From contig CAZYWA010000358.1 of NCBI GenBank assembly GCA_964650975.1, positions 1-8,268 on the forward strand: 8,268 nucleotides of DNA, written 5' to 3'. The stretch's first letter is position 1; the number at the start of each line of letters is the position of its first letter. Positions 6,206 to 8,268 of this stretch are shown piece by piece. The notes below the pieces were generated by a model, which worked only from the letters and a program-made list of their open reading frames with translations, was not told the origin of the DNA and searched no databases. Position numbers and translations under genes: made by a program. The stretch is from CAZYWA01 sp964650975 [NCBI: uncultured bacterium] (GTDB lineage Bacteria; JADJOY01).

Positions 6206-7839
6206 CGGTTCCTCTCGATCGCTTCCGCGAGCACCTGGGCCAGGAGCTGATGCCCGCGTGGCGCCAGGTGGACGTCGTCCATGAACAGGAACTCGTCGCG
6301 GTGCGCGAGAAACGCGGGCAGTGGATCGACCACCTCGACGTTGGCACCGCGCGCGCCCTCGTCGAGCGCCGGATAGAGGTGCGCGATGGTCATCCAGCGG
6401 TGTGCCTGGTAGATCGGCTCGAGCGCCGGCTCCTTCACGAACAAGAGGTGTGGAACCTTGGGCGCCTCCGCGGCCACGAAGGCGGCGATCGCGTCGCGGA
6501 ACTCGGGAGCGGTGAATCGGCCGTTGTTGACGATGGAATTCACCACCACGTGCGACGGGTGAAGCTCGTCGATCGCACGTTCGAGTCGCTTGCGGACGGA
6601 GTCGAGGCCGGCCGAATCGACACCGAGATTCCACACGGCCGCACGAGGGTCGACCGCCTGGCGAAGCTCGCTCTCGAGAACGCGGGGATACGTACCGCCC
6701 CAGTTCTTGGGAAACGGGAAGCCGCGTGTCGTGGAGCCGCCGAGCACCGGCACGCGCAGCACGGCACCTTCCTCGGCCCGCGCCAGCTCCTTCCGCGGCT
6801 CGACCCGGACCTGGATCAGATCGAAGAGCAAGACCAGCACGACCACCACGAACACGGTGCCGACCAGCCATTGCAGTGGGAGCACCGGTGCCGTGAAGAA
6901 TCGCGATTGGCGCACCCGCTCCGAGCGCGCCAGCAGCCGATCGCGCCAGCGCATGAAGACCGCCGACCAGCCGGTGACGATCAGCACCAGCACCCGGAAG
7001 ACACCGCGCTCGTCCCCCGAGTAGCTCTGCAGCAGCTCGGCGCGAGGAATGAAGGCGAGGCCCACCAGCGCCGCGATCACGCACCCGAGCCAGACGGCCA
7101 CGGCCGCGGGGCGGTGCTCCGACTGCCACGGCACCAAGGAAGGCAGCGCGCGCCGCATCCGTTCGCGCCAACCGCGGCGCGTGAAGCCGAGTCCGATCGC
7201 GGCCGCGACGGCGATCGCCACGGTCACCGGAGCGGTGGCCAGATCTCTCAGCCGCCGCGGCTCGAGCGTGGTGCCGTCGGTGAGCCGCACCGTGCCCACG
7301 CGGGCGCGCTCGTGGAGATCGAAGTTGGAGGGCGGAAACGGCACGATCTCGAACGAGCCCGGTGCAACCGGTCCCTGGATCGGGATGACGCGATCCCCGG
7401 GAAGGGTGACCTGCAGCACTTCCCCGGCGCGCGCGAATCGCAGGGTTCCGCGCGCCGGAAGCGCATCATTTGCGGCCGCATCGAACGGCTGGCGGGATCG
7501 GACGACGTTTTCGTGGAGGGTCTCGACCCCGCTCGCCAGTGCCTCGAGACGGCTCACGCGCACCACCGCGTAGTCGCCGCCGTTTCGGTCCAGCACGAAG
7601 CTCAGCGCTTCGCGCGGCTCGACGCGGTACTCGACATCGACCTCGCTCCAGCTCGCACCGGCTGGAACCTCGAGCTGGATGTGATTGGTGCCGAGCGAGT
7701 GATCGCCGGCCGGCACGTGCACCAGCCGTCCGCACGGCGATACCAGCCGCGGCAGCACCGAGTGGGAGCACTCGAGGACGCCGATCAGGCACAGCACGGC
7801 CGATGCGAGCAGGCCGTGCGCGATGCGCCAGCGGTTCAT
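6202..7839 (-). CDS. Five-helix membrane protein with N-terminal periplasmic domain and C-terminal SGNH/GDSL hydrolase domain
   Basis: This encodes 545 aa from the ATG at 7839, which shares an ATGA overlap with the upstream gene. A first hydrophobic helix (about 7-23) is followed by a largely beta-type segment (about 24-200) with Cys24 and Cys36. Four more helices follow near 203-219, 244-263, 279-296 and 322-343. Loops 220-243 and 297-320 are strongly basic, so by the positive-inside rule both the 24-200 domain and the C-terminal domain face the periplasm. The C-terminal domain (about 355-545) has the full SGNH set: GGSTT with Ser369, WNLG with Gly406, VNN with Asn438/439, and DDVH with Asp521 and His524. 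An acyl-ester hydrolase or transferase acting on an envelope polymer is the natural expectation, but the substrate is unknown. It shares the GGSTT and NN signatures with the plus-strand SGNH-like gene at the left end. Overlaps on both sides couple it to a propeller-like protein and to the cytochromes, an uncommon association. Confidence 0.9.
   Translation of the reverse strand: MNRWRIAHGLLASAVLCLIGVLECSHSVLPRLVSPCGRLVHVPAGDHSLGTNHIQLEVPAGASWSEVDVEYRVEPREALSFVLDRNGGDYAVVRVSRLEALASGVETLHENVVRSRQPFDAAANDALPARGTLRFARAGEVLQVTLPGDRVIPIQGPVAPGSFEIVPFPPSNFDLHERARVGTVRLTDGTTLEPRRLRDLATAPVTVAIAVAAAIGLGFTRRGWRERMRRALPSLVPWQSEHRPAAVAVWLGCVIAALVGLAFIPRAELLQSYSGDERGVFRVLVLIVTGWSAVFMRWRDRLLARSERVRQSRFFTAPVLPLQWLVGTVFVVVVLVLLFDLIQVRVEPRKELARAEEGAVLRVPVLGGSTTRGFPFPKNWGGTYPRVLESELRQAVDPRAAVWNLGVDSAGLDSVRKRLERAIDELHPSHVVVNSIVNNGRFTAPEFRDAIAAFVAAEAPKVPHLLFVKEPALEPIYQAHRWMTIAHLYPALDEGARGANVEVVDPLPAFLAHRDEFLFMDDVHLAPRGHQLLAQVLAEAIERNR
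6210..6216 (-). promoter_or_regulatory. Strong ribosome binding site inside the end of the SGNH gene
   Basis: GAGAGGA on the minus strand ends 4 nt before the GTG at 6205. It lies inside the last codons of the preceding SGNH gene (Glu-Arg-Asn-Arg-stop). It fixes the start of the 694-aa cytochrome at the GTGA overlap and suggests efficient re-initiation by the ribosome. Confidence 0.7.
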
Positions 7840-8267
7840 GGGACGGCGTTCGGTGCGGTCCGCCGCGGCCGCGTGGCGCCCAGCCAGGTGGGTAGATCCA
7901 CGCGGAAGGCACCTTGCTCGCAGCCGACGTAGAGCTGATCGTTGGCGCGATCGAGCAGCAGCGACTGCGCCTTCGGGGCCAGCTCGAGACGACGGATGGG
8001 CTTGGCGCTCGGGTAGTCGATCACCCACAACTCCCCGGGCAGGAACGCGAGCGCGTAAAGCACGTCGCGGTCCGGGTCGTAGATCACGTTCCGCGAGTTG
8101 AGCGGCCCCTCGAAGGAGCGCACCGGCGCCAGCGGCTCGGTCTGGAACTCGTAGAAGCGGTTCGAGAAGAAGCTCGCGGCCTCCAGGCGGTGATGACCGG
8201 GGATCCCGATGAATTCGAGCCCGCCTTCGGGCAGCACCGCGGTCTGGCGAACCGTGAAGGTCTGGGG
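7836..8267 (-). CDS. C-terminal part of a beta-propeller-like protein (5' end outside window)
   Basis: The frame is open to the right edge with no stop, so only the last 143 or so residues are visible. A GTG at 8237 could be read as a start, but the sequence before it (PQTFTVRQTAV) continues sensibly, so I take the gene as 5'-partial. Two repeat-like units are visible: NVIYDPDRDVLYALAFLPGELWVIDYPS and then SLLLDRANDQLYVGCEQGAFRVDL. These resemble YVTN/NHL-type propeller blades (D-x-LY-V/A...G-x-L-x-V-D). Such proteins are usually exported and act as binding scaffolds or sensors; an enzymatic role cannot be judged from this fragment. The Arg/Pro-rich tail after the last blade ends in an ATGA overlap with the SGNH membrane protein gene, so the two are probably translated together. 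Confidence 0.75.
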   Translation of the reverse strand, partial: PQTFTVRQTAVLPEGGLEFIGIPGHHRLEAASFFSNRFYEFQTEPLAPVRSFEGPLNSRNVIYDPDRDVLYALAFLPGELWVIDYPSAKPIRRLELAPKAQSLLLDRANDQLYVGCEQGAFRVDLPTWLGATRPRRTAPNAVP

Positions 8268-8268
8268 A

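Noticed and set aside
6206-7171. Upstream extension of the 694-aa cytochrome frame to about 7171
   Set aside because: The extra 300 or so residues are Arg/Gly/Pro-rich, resemble no protein, and lie over the SGNH gene in another frame. The GTG at 6205 has a strong ribosome site and the GTGA coupling.
7757-7785. Possible lipoprotein signal ending at Cys24 of the 545-aa SGNH protein
   Set aside because: The residue before the Cys is Glu, which does not fit a lipobox; the helix reads better as a membrane anchor or start-transfer segment.
1-8268. tRNA, rRNA, CRISPR array, insertion sequence or attachment site
   Set aside because: No direct-repeat array, cloverleaf-like sequence, transposase or terminal inverted repeats could be recognised by eye, and coding genes fill nearly the whole window.

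Overview
The window is GC-rich, gene-dense DNA. A run of five tightly packed minus-strand genes (about 8268 down to 1095) converges on one plus-strand gene at the left edge. Two of the five encode large multiheme cytochromes with membrane-spanning b-type modules, so the host makes membrane-bound multihaem electron carriers. Together with the high GC, the inferred periplasm and the exported SGNH hydrolases, this suggests a Gram-negative environmental bacterium (for example a Myxococcota, Desulfobacterota or Acidobacteriota-type lineage, or an uncultured relative). The sequence alone does not fix the phylum.

Layout, following minus-strand transcription from the right edge: (1) the C-terminal part of a beta-propeller-like protein (8267-7836, 5' end outside the window); (2) a five-helix membrane protein with a C-terminal periplasmic SGNH/GDSL hydrolase domain (7839-6202); (3) a 694-aa fusion of a predicted di-haem b-type membrane module and a pentahaem c-type domain (6205-4121); (4) after a 63-bp gap, a 748-aa paralogous fusion (4057-1811); (5) a 239-aa polytopic membrane protein of unknown function (1814-1095). 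Three of the four junctions are 4-bp stop/start overlaps (ATGA, GTGA, GTGA), so the set reads as one translationally coupled operon whose promoter lies beyond the right edge. On the plus strand, an SGNH-like membrane-anchored protein enters from the left edge and ends at 1180, overlapping the end of gene 5 tail-to-tail by 86 bp.

The core is the tandem pair of b/c fusion cytochromes. Each has seven predicted helices, with His pairs spaced 18 and 14 residues on two helices, one CX4CH plus four CXXCH motifs, and a C-terminal beta domain. Positive-inside topology puts the c-type domain in the periplasm and one b haem near each membrane face. This resembles quinone-linked inner-membrane oxidoreductases that hand electrons to or from periplasmic carriers, conceptually like the b/c fusion CbcL of Geobacter but with the domains in the opposite order. 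The partner, the direction of electron flow and the roles of the co-transcribed SGNH and propeller proteins cannot be read from the sequence. No RNA genes, mobile elements, CRISPR arrays or clear terminators were seen, and no stretch over 300 bases lacks a gene.
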